Positions 8,408 through 17,296 of a DNA stretch of 19,691 nt are shown here, piece after piece. How positions within the stretch are numbered: the first letter of the stretch is position 1; every line of letters starts with the position of its first letter. This stretch comes from an uncultured Eubacteriales bacterium. Its GTDB lineage: Bacteria; Bacillota; Clostridia; Peptostreptococcales; Anaerovoracaceae. Made by a program: the position numbers and the translations under genes. The notes beneath the pieces were generated by a model. That model did no database searches. It had not been told where the DNA came from and worked only from the letters and a program-made list of their open reading frames with translations. Location of the stretch: positions 1 through 19,691 of the forward strand of contig CADCOV010000026.1 of the NCBI GenBank assembly GCA_902803185.1, given 5' to 3'.

Positions 8408-8471
8408 GCGTTCTTTCACCGCCGGGACACCTTTGGCGCCCTTCTCTATCCCTCTCCTTCCGGCGCGGTTC

Positions 8472-8493
8472 GTTTTGTTCGAATAAACAAAAC
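8472..8493. promoter_or_regulatory. Inverted repeat, candidate operator between valS and ilvE
   Basis: A perfect 8-bp dyad, GTTTTGTT (8472-8479) and AACAAAAC (8486-8493), separated by 6 nt. It ends 15 bp before the ilvE -35 box and is about 65 bp from the valS -35 box. Its position fits an operator or activator site for ilvE. It does not match the CodY or Rex consensus, and no regulator gene is visible in the window. Confidence 0.35.
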
Positions 8494-8508
8494 TTATTCC
8501 CGTAATTG

Positions 8509-8537
8509 TTGACAGCATACAATCCGGAAGGTAGAAT
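8509..8537 (+). promoter_or_regulatory. Sigma-A promoter for ilvE
   Basis: Perfect -35 TTGACA (8509-8514), 17-nt spacer, -10 TAGAAT (8532-8537). Transcription would start near 8544, leaving a leader of about 47 nt with no attenuator or T-box. Confidence 0.8.
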
Positions 8538-8590
8538 AAAAGTACCTATGAGCAGCATTTGTCATTCCCAAACAAAGTGAGGCGATGATT

Positions 8591-9661
8591 ATGAGATATG
8601 TTTTCCCGGTCACGCTGACCGAGCATCCCGGCCGCAAGCCGGACCCCGCAGACCTGGCCTTCGGAACGGTCTTCACGGACCACATGTTCGTGATGGACTA
8701 TCACGACGGGCAGGGCTGGCACGACGGCAGGATCGTCCCCTACGGGCCGATCTCCCTGGACCCGGCGGCCAGCTGCCTTCACTACGGCCAGGAGGTCTTC
8801 GAGGGCCTCAAGGCCTACCGCACCGAGGACGGCCGCGTCCAACTGTTCCGCCCGTATATGAACGCGGCGCGGCTGAACCGGACCAACCGCAGGCTCTGCA
8901 TCCCGGAGCTGGATGAGGACCTCTTCGTCAGCGCTGTCCAGGCCCTGGTCAAGGTGGACCGGGACTGGATCCCGGAGGGCGAAGGCACCTCCCTCTACAT
9001 CCGGCCATTCATCTTCGCCACGGAGCCTTCCCTGGGCGTCCACCGCTCCCCTTCCTACCGGTTCATGATCATCCTGAGCCCGGTGGGATCCTACTTCGCG
9101 GCGGGCTTCCAGCCGACCAGGATGTACGTGGAGGACACCTACGTCCGGGCCGTGCCGGGCGGCACCGGCGAGACGAAGTGCGCCGGCAACTACGGCGGCG
9201 CGATGAAGGCCCAGGAGGACGCCGCCGCCAAGGGCTTTGAACAGATCCTCTGGCTGGACGGCATCGAGCACCGGTACGTGGAGGAGATCGGCGCCGCCAA
9301 CGCCTTCTTCGTCATCGGCGGCGAGATCTGCACCAGCGCCCTGAACGGATCGATCCTGCCGGGCATCACCCGGGACACGATCCTGGCGCTCTGCAAGCGC
9401 AAGGGCTACGTCGTCAAGGAGAGAAAGATCTCCATCGAAGAGCTCCTCGACACCTGCCGGGCCGGCGAGCTCCGGGAGATGTTCGCCTCCGGCACCGCCG
9501 CCATCGTCTCCCCTGTCGGGGAGCTGGTCTACCAGGGCGAGAGCCTCAAGATCGGCGACGGCAGCATCGGTCCGGTGGCGAAGGAAATGTACGAGACGAT
9601 CTACGGCATCCAGACCGGACGGATTGAAGACTTCATGGGCTGGATCTATCCGGTGAACTGA
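8591..9661 (+). CDS. ilvE: Branched-chain amino acid aminotransferase
   Basis: PLP-dependent (fold type IV) transaminase for the last step of valine, leucine and isoleucine synthesis, with glutamate as amino donor. The 356-residue length and the segments YGQEVFEGLKAYR (65-77) and YIRPFIFA (136-143) mark the longer BCAT type. The PLP lysine is K196 in GGTGETKCAGNYGG. Later come VEEIGAANAFFV and NGSILPGITRD, the phosphate and substrate-binding parts. The start at 8591 has AGTGAGG 8 nt upstream; an in-frame ATG at 8585 is only 2 nt from that site and is disfavoured. It has its own promoter and probably forms an operon with the ATPase 13 bp downstream. It lies beside, but transcribed apart from, the ilvBNCDA operon. 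Confidence 0.96.
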   Translation: MRYVFPVTLTEHPGRKPDPADLAFGTVFTDHMFVMDYHDGQGWHDGRIVPYGPISLDPAASCLHYGQEVFEGLKAYRTEDGRVQLFRPYMNAARLNRTNRRLCIPELDEDLFVSAVQALVKVDRDWIPEGEGTSLYIRPFIFATEPSLGVHRSPSYRFMIILSPVGSYFAAGFQPTRMYVEDTYVRAVPGGTGETKCAGNYGGAMKAQEDAAAKGFEQILWLDGIEHRYVEEIGAANAFFVIGGEICTSALNGSILPGITRDTILALCKRKGYVVKERKISIEELLDTCRAGELREMFASGTAAIVSPVGELVYQGESLKIGDGSIGPVAKEMYETIYGIQTGRIEDFMGWIYPVN

Positions 9662-9674
9662 AAGGATACATGCG

Positions 9675-10931
9675 ATGAACTGGTGGGAAGAACAGGACAA
9701 TAATACGGACATGCAGCAGGATACAGGAAACAGGTCGCAGGTCGTGGAATGGAAGCACAGGATGGATCTTTTCGTGATCTACCGCCATCTCCTGGAGCAG
9801 TCCCCTTTTACGGAGCTCAAGTGGCTTCTCGACGTGCTCTCGGATGACGGAGCGCCCTACGATCTCGGCGTCCACGCTTACGGCAGTTTTGTCCGCGCCC
9901 TCTACGAGGACGGCGGCGACCTCTCCGCCTGCGTCCGGGAAGCCATCCTGGAGGGCGACGATCTCTTCACCCGCCGGATCCTGGCGGGCGATCCGCTGAC
10001 CCCTGAGATGGAGGCCCAGCTGGATGCGGAGCTCGACGTGCTGGAGCAGATCGCCTCCCTGGAGGCGGGTTCCTTTGCCTCCATTTTTGACGGCATCGAT
10101 CCCCTGCCGGCCTGGAGGGCGGAGGGCCTGGACGCCCGGGAGGTCCGCAGAGAGCTGGAGGACGGCCTCTCCACCCGGGGCTGCGGCGTCTTCGCCAAGG
10201 GCACCATGCTCCACATCGAGGACGGCCATCTGGTGCCGGTGAGGGACCCGGAGTTCCAGACCCTGGACCAGCTCTACGGCTACCGCAGAGAGCGGGAACT
10301 GGTCCTCAAAAACACGGAGGCGCTGGCCGAGGGATACCCTGCCAGCAACGTCCTCCTCTACGGGGACGCCGGCACCGGCAAGTCCACCACCGTCAAGGCC
10401 TGCGCCGCCGCCTTCGCGGACAAGGGTGTGCGCCTCATCGAATTCAAAAAGGACCAGGTGTCCCTGATCCCGGCCATCGCGGAGGAGCTCTCCTGCTGGC
10501 CGCTGAAGTTCATCTTCTACATCGATGACCTGACCTTCACGGAGAACGACAAGGAATTCTTCGCCCTCAAGGGCATACTGGAGGGCAACATCCGCCGCCG
10601 CTCCGGCAACATCGTGATCTACGCCACCAGCAACCGGCGCCATCTGGTCAAGGAGACCATGACCGACCGGGACGGCGGCGATCTCCACCTCAACGACACC
10701 CTGCAGGAGACCATGAGCCTCTCCTCCCGGTTCGGCCTCACCGTCACCTTCCAGAAGCCGGAGAAAGACCTGTACCTGGAGATCGTGGAGAGCATGGCGA
10801 ACGAGATGGGCCTGGAGTACGAGCAGGAGGACCTTTTCCGCCGGGCGGAGGCCTTCGCGATCCGTTCCAACGGCCGCAGCCCTCGCACCGCCAAGCAGTT
10901 CATCACCCAGGCTTTGATCGGCCTCCGATAA
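9675..10931 (+). CDS. DUF815-family AAA ATPase
   Basis: Predicted P-loop ATPase, 418 residues, role unknown. The N-terminal ~190 residues are a mostly helical region, rich in Asp, Glu and Leu, with no motif I recognise. The DUF815 core begins near residue 196 (TLDQLYGYRRERELVLKNTEAL). Walker A GDAGTGKST lies at 230-238, Walker B FIFYIDD at 279-285 and sensor-1 VIYATSNRRHL at about 314-324. An SSRF segment at about 350-353 may supply a later arginine. No signal peptide or membrane segment is apparent. AAAGGA sits 8 nt before the ATG, which is 13 bp after the ilvE stop, so the two are probably co-transcribed. The family is widespread in Clostridia and is not known to act in amino acid metabolism. 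Confidence 0.88.
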   Translation: MNWWEEQDNNTDMQQDTGNRSQVVEWKHRMDLFVIYRHLLEQSPFTELKWLLDVLSDDGAPYDLGVHAYGSFVRALYEDGGDLSACVREAILEGDDLFTRRILAGDPLTPEMEAQLDAELDVLEQIASLEAGSFASIFDGIDPLPAWRAEGLDAREVRRELEDGLSTRGCGVFAKGTMLHIEDGHLVPVRDPEFQTLDQLYGYRRERELVLKNTEALAEGYPASNVLLYGDAGTGKSTTVKACAAAFADKGVRLIEFKKDQVSLIPAIAEELSCWPLKFIFYIDDLTFTENDKEFFALKGILEGNIRRRSGNIVIYATSNRRHLVKETMTDRDGGDLHLNDTLQETMSLSSRFGLTVTFQKPEKDLYLEIVESMANEMGLEYEQEDLFRRAEAFAIRSNGRSPRTAKQFITQALIGLR

Positions 10932-10940
10932 CCAAAACCA

Positions 10941-10966
10941 AAAGGCGCCGGAAACGGCGCTTTTTT
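10941..10966 (+). terminator. Rho-independent terminator of the ilvE operon
   Basis: GCGCCG (10945-10950), a GAAA tetraloop, CGGCGC (10955-10960), then six T. An A-tract before the stem pairs with the T-tract, so it might work weakly from the other strand. It starts 10 bp after the ATPase stop. Confidence 0.88.
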
Positions 10967-10970
10967 CATG

Positions 10971-10996
10971 TCAAAAGACCGGGGGAAGACCCCCGG
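10971..10996 (-). terminator. Rho-independent terminator of the ilvBNCDA operon
   Basis: A 7-bp stem CCGGGGG/CCCCCGG (10979-10985 with 10990-10996) and a 4-nt loop, followed on the minus strand by TCTTTTGA. It lies 22 bp beyond the ilvA stop and back-to-back with the terminator of the convergent ilvE operon. The T-tract is short and interrupted. Confidence 0.75.
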
Positions 10997-11018
10997 CCTT
11001 AAGAAGTACTACGACCGA

Positions 11019-12233
11019 TCACATCATGATGTCGGTCAATTCGGTTTGCAATCCGGAAGCTTTGAGCGCATCGATGATCCGCTCCTTGTGCTCGGTGCCG
11101 AAGGCCTCGATGGTCAGCTTCAGCTCCACGGAGGCGTTGCGGTCGACGCTGACGAACCCGTTGTGCTGGGTGCGGACCACGTTGCCCTGCTCCTCCGCGA
11201 CGATCCCCGCCACCTTCAGCAGCATGCCCGGCTTATCCGGCAGCAGCACGGAGATGGTGAAGATCCGGTCTCTCAGGATCAGGCCGTTCTGCACGACGGA
11301 GGACATGGTGATGATGTCCATGTTGCCGCCGGACAGGATCGAGACGACCTTTTTGCCCTCCGGTTTCAGGTGCTTCAGCGCCGCCACCGTCAGGAGGCCG
11401 GAATTCTCGACCACCATCTTGTGGTTCTCCACCATGTCGAGGTAGGCGACGACCAGCTCCGGGTCCTCCACCGTGATCACGTCGTCCAGGTTCTTCTGGA
11501 GGTACGGGAACACCGCGGCGCCCGGCGTCTTGACGGCGGTGCCGTCGGCGATGGTCTGCACCTTCGGCAGGGTCACGACCTTGCCGGCCTTGAGGGACTC
11601 CTGCAGGCAGTTCGCCCCCGCCGGCTCCACACCGATCACCTGCACGTTCGGCTTCAGCAGCTTCGCCAGGGTGGAAACGCCGGTGGAAAGGCCGCCGCCG
11701 CCCACCGGGACCAGGATCACGTCCACGAGCGGCAGCTCCTGGATGATCTCCATGGCGATGGTCCCCTGGCCGGTGGCGACCACCGGATCGTCGAACGGGT
11801 GGATGAAGGTCATCCCCTCCTCCGCCGCCAGCTTCTGGGCGTACTCCGCCGCCTCGTCGTAGACGTCGCCCTTGAGGACCACCTCGGCGCCCAGGTTTTT
11901 GGTGCGGTTCACCTTCATGAGCGGCGTGGTGGTCGGCATGACGACGATGGCACGGCAGCCGTAGGCCCGGGCCGCATAGGCGACGCCCTGGGCGTGGTTC
12001 CCCGCGGAGGCGGTGACCAGGCCCTTCGCCCGTTCCTCGTCCGTCAGCGTGCTGATCTTGTAATAGGCGCCCCGGATCTTGTAGGCGCCGGTCTTCTGCA
12101 TGTTCTCAGGCTTCAGGTAGACCTTGTTCCCGCACTGCTCCGAGAAGACCTCGCTGTAGACGAGGCCGGTCTTGGCGGTCACGCGGTGGACGATCTCCGT
12201 CGCCTGCTCAAAATCATTCAGTGTGAGTGCCAT
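11019..12233 (-). CDS. ilvA: Threonine ammonia-lyase (threonine dehydratase)
   Basis: PLP enzyme that deaminates threonine to 2-oxobutanoate, the committed step to isoleucine; 404 residues. The PLP lysine is K52 in KTGAYKIRGAYYK, SAGNHAQG follows at 77-84, and the phosphate-binding glycine loop GGGGL is at about 178-182. A single ACT-like domain covers about 325-404 (FTISVLLPDKPGMLLKVAGI). This makes it the form with one C-terminal regulatory domain, shorter than E. coli IlvA, which has two. Some enzymes of this form are catabolic or weakly regulated, but its place as last gene of ilvBNCDA supports an isoleucine role. AGGAG 5 nt upstream overlaps the ilvD stop TAG; the gap is 8 bp. Confidence 0.95.
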   Translation of the reverse strand: MALTLNDFEQATEIVHRVTAKTGLVYSEVFSEQCGNKVYLKPENMQKTGAYKIRGAYYKISTLTDEERAKGLVTASAGNHAQGVAYAARAYGCRAIVVMPTTTPLMKVNRTKNLGAEVVLKGDVYDEAAEYAQKLAAEEGMTFIHPFDDPVVATGQGTIAMEIIQELPLVDVILVPVGGGGLSTGVSTLAKLLKPNVQVIGVEPAGANCLQESLKAGKVVTLPKVQTIADGTAVKTPGAAVFPYLQKNLDDVITVEDPELVVAYLDMVENHKMVVENSGLLTVAALKHLKPEGKKVVSILSGGNMDIITMSSVVQNGLILRDRIFTISVLLPDKPGMLLKVAGIVAEEQGNVVRTQHNGFVSVDRNASVELKLTIEAFGTEHKERIIDALKASGLQTELTDIMM

Positions 12234-12241
12234 GATCTCTC

Positions 12242-13909
12242 CTAGATATCCATGACGGCGCCCTGGCTGCCGGAAGTCACGCAGCGGGCGTATCTGGCGA
12301 GCCAGCCCGTCTTGATCGCAGGTTCCTTGAGGACGGTGGTCTTCCTTCTCTCCTCCAGTTCCTCGTCGGAGACGCGGACGTTGATGGAGAAGGACGGGAT
12401 GTCGATATCGATGATATCTCCCTCGCGGATCAAAGCAATCTCGCCGCCTGCCGCCGCCTCCGGGCTCACGTGGCCGATGGCCGCGCCGCGGCTCGCGCCG
12501 CTGAACCTGCCGTCGGTGATCAGCGCGACGGACTTATCCAGCTGCATGCCGGCAAGGGCGGAGGTCGGATTCAGCATCTCCCTCATGCCCGGGCCGCCCT
12601 TCGGGCCCTCATAGCGGATGACCACCACGTCGCCCGGCTGGATCTTGCCTGCATAGATGGTCTCGATGGCCTCATCCTCGCTGTCGAAGACCCTGGCCGG
12701 ACCGGAATGCTTGAGCATCTCCGGCGCTACGGCGCTTCTCTTGACGACGCAGCCGTCCTTGGCGATGTTACCGAAGAGGATCGCGAGGCCGCCGTTCGGC
12801 GTGAACGGCTCTTCGATCGGACGGATCGCGTTCTTGTCCAGGTTGACCTTGCCCTCGATGTTCTCGCCCACGGTCTTGCCGTTCGCCGTGATGGCGGTGG
12901 TGTCGATCAGGCCTTTTTTGTTCAGCTCGGCCAGGACGGCGCCGATGCCGCCTGCCCGGTCCAGATCGTGCATATGGGTGCCCCCCGCCGGCGCCAAGTG
13001 GCACAGGTTCGGGGTCTTCTCGCTGACGGCGTTGAAGTCGTGGAGGTCCAGCTCCACCCCCGCCTCATGGGCGATGGCCAGCAGGTGCAGCACCGTGTTG
13101 GTGGAGCAGCCTAAGGCCATGTCGCAGGTCAGCGCGTTCATCAGGGACTTTTTGTTGACGATGTCTCTGGCTTTGACGTCACGCTCCACCAGGTCCATGA
13201 TCGCCATGCCCGCGTGCTTCGCCAGCATGATGCGCTTGCTGGAGACCGCCGGGATGGTGCCGTTTCCAGGCAGGCCGATGCCGACCGCCTCGCAGAGGCA
13301 GTTCATGCTGTTGGCGGTGTACATGCCGGAGCAGGAACCGCAGCCCGGGCAGACGTTCTCCTCGAACTCCCTCAGGCCCTCGTCGTCGATGATCCCCGCC
13401 TTGCGGGCGCCGACGGCTTCGAACATCTTGGAAAGAGAGGTCTCCTCCCCGTTCACCAGGCCGCTCATCATCGGGCCGCCGGAGCAGACCACCGTCGGCA
13501 GGTTGATCCTAAGCGCGCCGATCAGCATGCCCGGGACGATCTTGTCGCAGTTCGGGACCAGGACGAGGCCGTCGAACTGGTGGGCCACCGCCATGCTCTC
13601 CACGGAGTCCGCGATCAGTTCGCGGCTCGGCAGCGAGTACTTCATGCCGCTGTGGCCCATGGCGATGCCGTCGCAGACGCCGATGGCCGGCACCTCGATC
13701 GGGGTGCCGCCCGCCATGCGGACGCCGGCCTTGACCGCCTCGGCGATCTTGTCCAGATGCATGTGGCCCGGGACGATCTCGCTCTTGGCGGAGACGACGC
13801 CGATCAAAGGTCTCTCCAGCTCTTCTTTCGTGTAACCCATAGCGTAGAAAAGGCTCCTCATCGGGGCCTTTTCTACACCTTTGGTCACGTTATCACTGAT
13901 TCTTGCCAT
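12242..13909 (-). CDS. ilvD: Dihydroxy-acid dehydratase
   Basis: Iron-sulfur dehydratase that makes 2-oxoisovalerate and 2-oxo-3-methylvalerate; 555 residues, normal length. Conserved parts are [20 protein letters not shown] (78-97), the cluster cysteine in [11 protein letters not shown] (C121), and [18 protein letters not shown] with C193 in the family position. Near residues 44-52 the sequence is EIVPGHMHL. The oxygen-tolerant [2Fe-2S] class has a Cys where this protein has Gly48, whereas E. coli IlvD ([4Fe-4S], oxygen-labile) has the same PGH. A labile [4Fe-4S] cluster is therefore inferred. GAGG lies 7 nt before the ATG. It is 23 bp after ilvC and 8 bp before ilvA. Confidence 0.97.
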   Translation of the reverse strand: MARISDNVTKGVEKAPMRSLFYAMGYTKEELERPLIGVVSAKSEIVPGHMHLDKIAEAVKAGVRMAGGTPIEVPAIGVCDGIAMGHSGMKYSLPSRELIADSVESMAVAHQFDGLVLVPNCDKIVPGMLIGALRINLPTVVCSGGPMMSGLVNGEETSLSKMFEAVGARKAGIIDDEGLREFEENVCPGCGSCSGMYTANSMNCLCEAVGIGLPGNGTIPAVSSKRIMLAKHAGMAIMDLVERDVKARDIVNKKSLMNALTCDMALGCSTNTVLHLLAIAHEAGVELDLHDFNAVSEKTPNLCHLAPAGGTHMHDLDRAGGIGAVLAELNKKGLIDTTAITANGKTVGENIEGKVNLDKNAIRPIEEPFTPNGGLAILFGNIAKDGCVVKRSAVAPEMLKHSGPARVFDSEDEAIETIYAGKIQPGDVVVIRYEGPKGGPGMREMLNPTSALAGMQLDKSVALITDGRFSGASRGAAIGHVSPEAAAGGEIALIREGDIIDIDIPSFSINVRVSDEELEERRKTTVLKEPAIKTGWLARYARCVTSGSQGAVMDI

Positions 13910-13932
13910 AACGTTACCTCGGAATCTTCTTC

Positions 13933-14931
<999 letters not shown>

Positions 14932-14946
14932 TTACTCTCCTTTTTC

Positions 14947-15438
14947 TTAAATGCGTTCGATTCCGGATACACCGGTCCTGCAGACTTCCGTCACGTTGTA
15001 GTCACCTTCCATGACCGTGATGAAAGCGTCCAGTTTTTCCGGCGTTCCCGTCAGTTCTATAATCATGCTGTCCAAAGTGAGGGCAACAATCTTGGCTCTG
15101 TAGATCTCGCAGATCTCTCTGATCCCGGCGCGCTGCGCCTGGGTGCTGTGCACCTTCAGCAGCAGGAGCTCCCGGTAGAGGCTGTTCTCGCTGTCCAGCA
15201 GAGAAACGCTCTCCACCACCTCGAGCTTCTCCGTCTGGGTGATGATCTGCTGCATCGACCGCTCGGTGGCGGTGAAGGCGATGGTGATCCGGGAGATCTC
15301 CGGATCGTTGGTCGGGGATACGGTCAGCGAATCGATATTGAATCCGCGGCGTCCGAACATGCTGATGACGCGGGTCAGGACGTTCGCCTGGTTCTTGACG
15401 AGGACGCTGACGATCTCCTGTTTCATAGGTCTGTACAT
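14947..15438 (-). CDS. ilvN: Acetolactate synthase, small regulatory subunit
   Basis: Regulatory partner of IlvB that activates it and carries valine feedback sites; 163 residues, the usual size. An N-terminal ACT domain spans about residues 8-82 (IVSVLVKNQANVLTRVISMF, then GFNIDSLTVSPTNDPEISRI), with the allosteric-site Asn/Gly region intact. The C-terminal half (LLLKVHSTQAQRAGIREICE onward) is the ALS small-subunit C-domain. The chosen ATG at 15438 has AGGAGG 6 nt upstream, fused to the ilvB stop TAG; a second ATG at 15426 lacks such a site. The name ilvH would serve equally well. Confidence 0.95.
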   Translation of the reverse strand: MYRPMKQEIVSVLVKNQANVLTRVISMFGRRGFNIDSLTVSPTNDPEISRITIAFTATERSMQQIITQTEKLEVVESVSLLDSENSLYRELLLLKVHSTQAQRAGIREICEIYRAKIVALTLDSMIIELTGTPEKLDAFITVMEGDYNVTEVCRTGVSGIERI

Positions 15439-15448
15439 GGCGTCCCTC

Positions 15449-17107
15449 CTAATTGATGATCATATCGTCCACGGACTTGCCGCCCGGGATCATCGGCAGC
15501 ACTCTCTCCTCCCGGGAGATGACCGCCTCGATCCAGACTGGTTCCTCGCACTGCAGCGCCTGGGCGAAGGCCTCCCGGAACTCCTCCGGTGTCGTCGCTC
15601 TGAAGCCCCTGAGACCAAAGCCCTCCGCCACTTTGACGTAGTTGGTGGCCCGGTTCAGGATGGTGTTGGAGTAACGGTGCTTATAGAAGATGGTCTGCCA
15701 CTGGTAGACCATGCCCAGGACGTCGTTGTTCAGGATGACGGTGATGATCGGCAGATTCTCCGACACCGCCGTGCAGGCCTCGTTCATATTCATATGGAAC
15801 GAACCGTCGCCGGTGATGTGGACCACCCGGTTGTTCAGAAAGGCCTCCTGGGCGCCGATTGCTGCACCGTAGCCGAAGCCCATGGTGCCGAGGCCGCCGC
15901 TGGTGACGAAGTGCTTCGGCCGGCGATGGGTCAGATACTGGGCCGCCCACATCTGGTGCTGGCCCACGTCCGTGGTGACGATGGTGTCCTCGTCCGTCAT
16001 CTCAGAGATCGTCTTCATGATGAAGGCCGGATGGAGCGGAGAATCGATGGTCTCCACGATGCCCTCCTTCGCCTTCCAGCCGGTGACCCTCTCGTGCCAC
16101 TCCTCGTGGGAGGCCTCGTTCACCGACGGGAGGAGCTTCTCCAGGAACTCCCTGATGTCTCCGACGCAGTACTTGTCGATGGTGACGTTCTTGTTGATCT
16201 CGGACTTGTCGATGTCCACCTGGATGATCCGGGCCCTGCGGGCGAACTTCTCCGGATTCAGGGCGACGCGGTCGCTGAAACGGGCGCCCAGGGCGATGAC
16301 CAGATCCGCCTGGTCCGTGGCCCGGTTGGCGGCGACGGTGCCGTGCATGCCCACCATGCCCAGATCCATCGGATCCTCCCCGATGACGCCCGCGGCCATC
16401 AAAGTGTGGACCAGCGGGATGTCAGCCTTGTTCACGAGGGTCTTGAGCTCCCCGCAGGCGTCGGAGGCGATGATGCCGCCGCCGGCGTAGATGACCGGCT
16501 TCTCGCAGTTGTTGATCATCTTCGCGATCTGCGCGATGTCTTCCTTCTCGATGGTCGGAAGCGGCTTGAGCGGCAGCGGTGCACCCGGGGTGAACTCGGT
16601 CACGGCCGCCGTCACGTCCTTGGTGATGTCGATGAGGACCGGGCCCTTGCGGCCGCTGTTGGCGACCCGGAAGGCGTCCCTCACCGTATCCGCCAGCATG
16701 TCCACGTCGTTGACGAAGTAGTTGTGCTTGGTGATCGGCATGGTCACGCCGGTGATGCTGATCTCCTGGAAGGAGTCCCTGCCGATCAGCGGGTCCGGTA
16801 CGTTGGCGCAGATGGCGACGATCGGTACGCTGTCCATGAAGGCCGTCGCGATGCCGGTGACCAGGTTGGTCGCGCCCGGTCCGCTGGTGGAGAACACCAC
16901 GCCGGTCTTCCCCGTCACGCGGGCGTAGCCGTCCGCCGCGTGGGAGGCGCCCTGCTCGTGGGCCGTCAGGATGTGTGTGATCTTCTTGCGGTATTTGTAG
17001 AGTTCGTCATAGATATTGAGGGCTGCGCCGCCTGGATAGCCGAAGACGGTGTCCACGCCGTGTTCCAGCAGCACCTCGAGCAATATCTGCGATCCGTTGA
17101 GTCTCAT
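15449..17107 (-). CDS. ilvB: Acetolactate synthase, large catalytic subunit
   Basis: Thiamine-diphosphate and FAD enzyme that condenses pyruvate with pyruvate or 2-oxobutanoate; 552 residues from the chosen start. The catalytic glutamate is E51 in TAHEQGASHAADGYAR. The ThDP/Mg motif begins GDGSFHMNMNE at 433 and ends with NN at 460-461. W470 (YQWQ), the herbicide-site Trp position of this family, is present, and the C-terminal VLPMIPGGKSVDDMI is typical of biosynthetic AHAS rather than catabolic AlsS. The ATG at 17107 follows AAAGGA by 11 nt; the frame extends to a TTG at 17149, which has no ribosome binding site. First gene of ilvBNCDA, with a strong promoter 62 bp upstream. Confidence 0.97.
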   Translation of the reverse strand: MRLNGSQILLEVLLEHGVDTVFGYPGGAALNIYDELYKYRKKITHILTAHEQGASHAADGYARVTGKTGVVFSTSGPGATNLVTGIATAFMDSVPIVAICANVPDPLIGRDSFQEISITGVTMPITKHNYFVNDVDMLADTVRDAFRVANSGRKGPVLIDITKDVTAAVTEFTPGAPLPLKPLPTIEKEDIAQIAKMINNCEKPVIYAGGGIIASDACGELKTLVNKADIPLVHTLMAAGVIGEDPMDLGMVGMHGTVAANRATDQADLVIALGARFSDRVALNPEKFARRARIIQVDIDKSEINKNVTIDKYCVGDIREFLEKLLPSVNEASHEEWHERVTGWKAKEGIVETIDSPLHPAFIMKTISEMTDEDTIVTTDVGQHQMWAAQYLTHRRPKHFVTSGGLGTMGFGYGAAIGAQEAFLNNRVVHITGDGSFHMNMNEACTAVSENLPIITVILNNDVLGMVYQWQTIFYKHRYSNTILNRATNYVKVAEGFGLRGFRATTPEEFREAFAQALQCEEPVWIEAVISREERVLPMIPGGKSVDDMIIN

Positions 17108-17137
17108 GATCCACTCGTTCCTTTCCAACAATAATCG

Positions 17138-17159
17138 CCCCAAAATCAAGTGCTTGGGG
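17138..17159 (-). other. Small hairpin at the 5' end of the ilvB transcript
   Basis: CCCCAA (17159-17154 on the minus strand) and TTGGGG (17143-17138) with a 10-nt loop. The predicted start is near 17161, so the hairpin would form at about +3 to +24. There is no T-tract, so it is not a terminator. It might protect the message 5' end or be a protein site. An alternative pairing, CAAG with CTTG, competes inside it. Confidence 0.4.
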
Positions 17160-17168
17160 TTGATTCTA

Positions 17169-17196
17169 ATTATATAATGCCGGTGACAAAAGTCAA
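17169..17196 (-). promoter_or_regulatory. Sigma-A promoter for ilvBNCDA
   Basis: Minus-strand TTGACT (17196-17191), 16-nt spacer, perfect TATAAT (17174-17169). The predicted start near 17161 gives a leader of about 55 nt. There is no room for a T-box or leader peptide attenuator, so any control must act at initiation or through enzyme feedback. Confidence 0.82.
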
Positions 17197-17224
17197 CCCA
17201 AACTTTGTTATGTTCTCACAAAAA

Positions 17225-17248
17225 AAATTATGATAATTTGTTTACAAA
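17225..17248. promoter_or_regulatory. Overlapping AT-rich dyads between divergent ilvB and leuA promoters
   Basis: AAATTAT-G-ATAATTT is a perfect 15-nt palindrome at 17225-17239. It overlaps TTTGT-TT-ACAAA at 17237-17248. Both lie between the two divergent -35 boxes (17196 and 17262), the expected place for a shared operator. The first resembles the CodY consensus only partly (about 8 of 15 positions). In such AT-rich DNA a chance origin is possible. Confidence 0.3.
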
Positions 17249-17261
17249 GCTTTTCTTGATA

Positions 17262-17290
17262 TTGACAAAATAACGTTGATATTATATAGT
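17262..17290 (+). promoter_or_regulatory. Sigma-A promoter for the leuA leader
   Basis: Perfect -35 TTGACA (17262-17267), 17-nt spacer, -10 TATAGT (17285-17290). Transcription would start near 17297, about 23 nt before the base of T-box stem I. Confidence 0.82.
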
Positions 17291-17296
17291 AGCGGT

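Noticed and set aside
8408..8460. GGTGTCCCGGCGG on the minus strand upstream of valS as a T-box core
   Set aside because: It lacks the UGGN acceptor-pairing bulge and the flanking antiterminator/terminator pair, and it lies upstream of the predicted promoter.
8298..8558. Open frame extending valS by 87 residues upstream
   Set aside because: It includes the predicted valS promoter, does not resemble any ValRS N-terminus, and the ATG at 8297 with GAAAGGA gives a normal enzyme.
17225..17239. CodY box
   Set aside because: Only about 8 of 15 positions fit the consensus, and the core CWG is absent; kept only as a dyad of unknown use.
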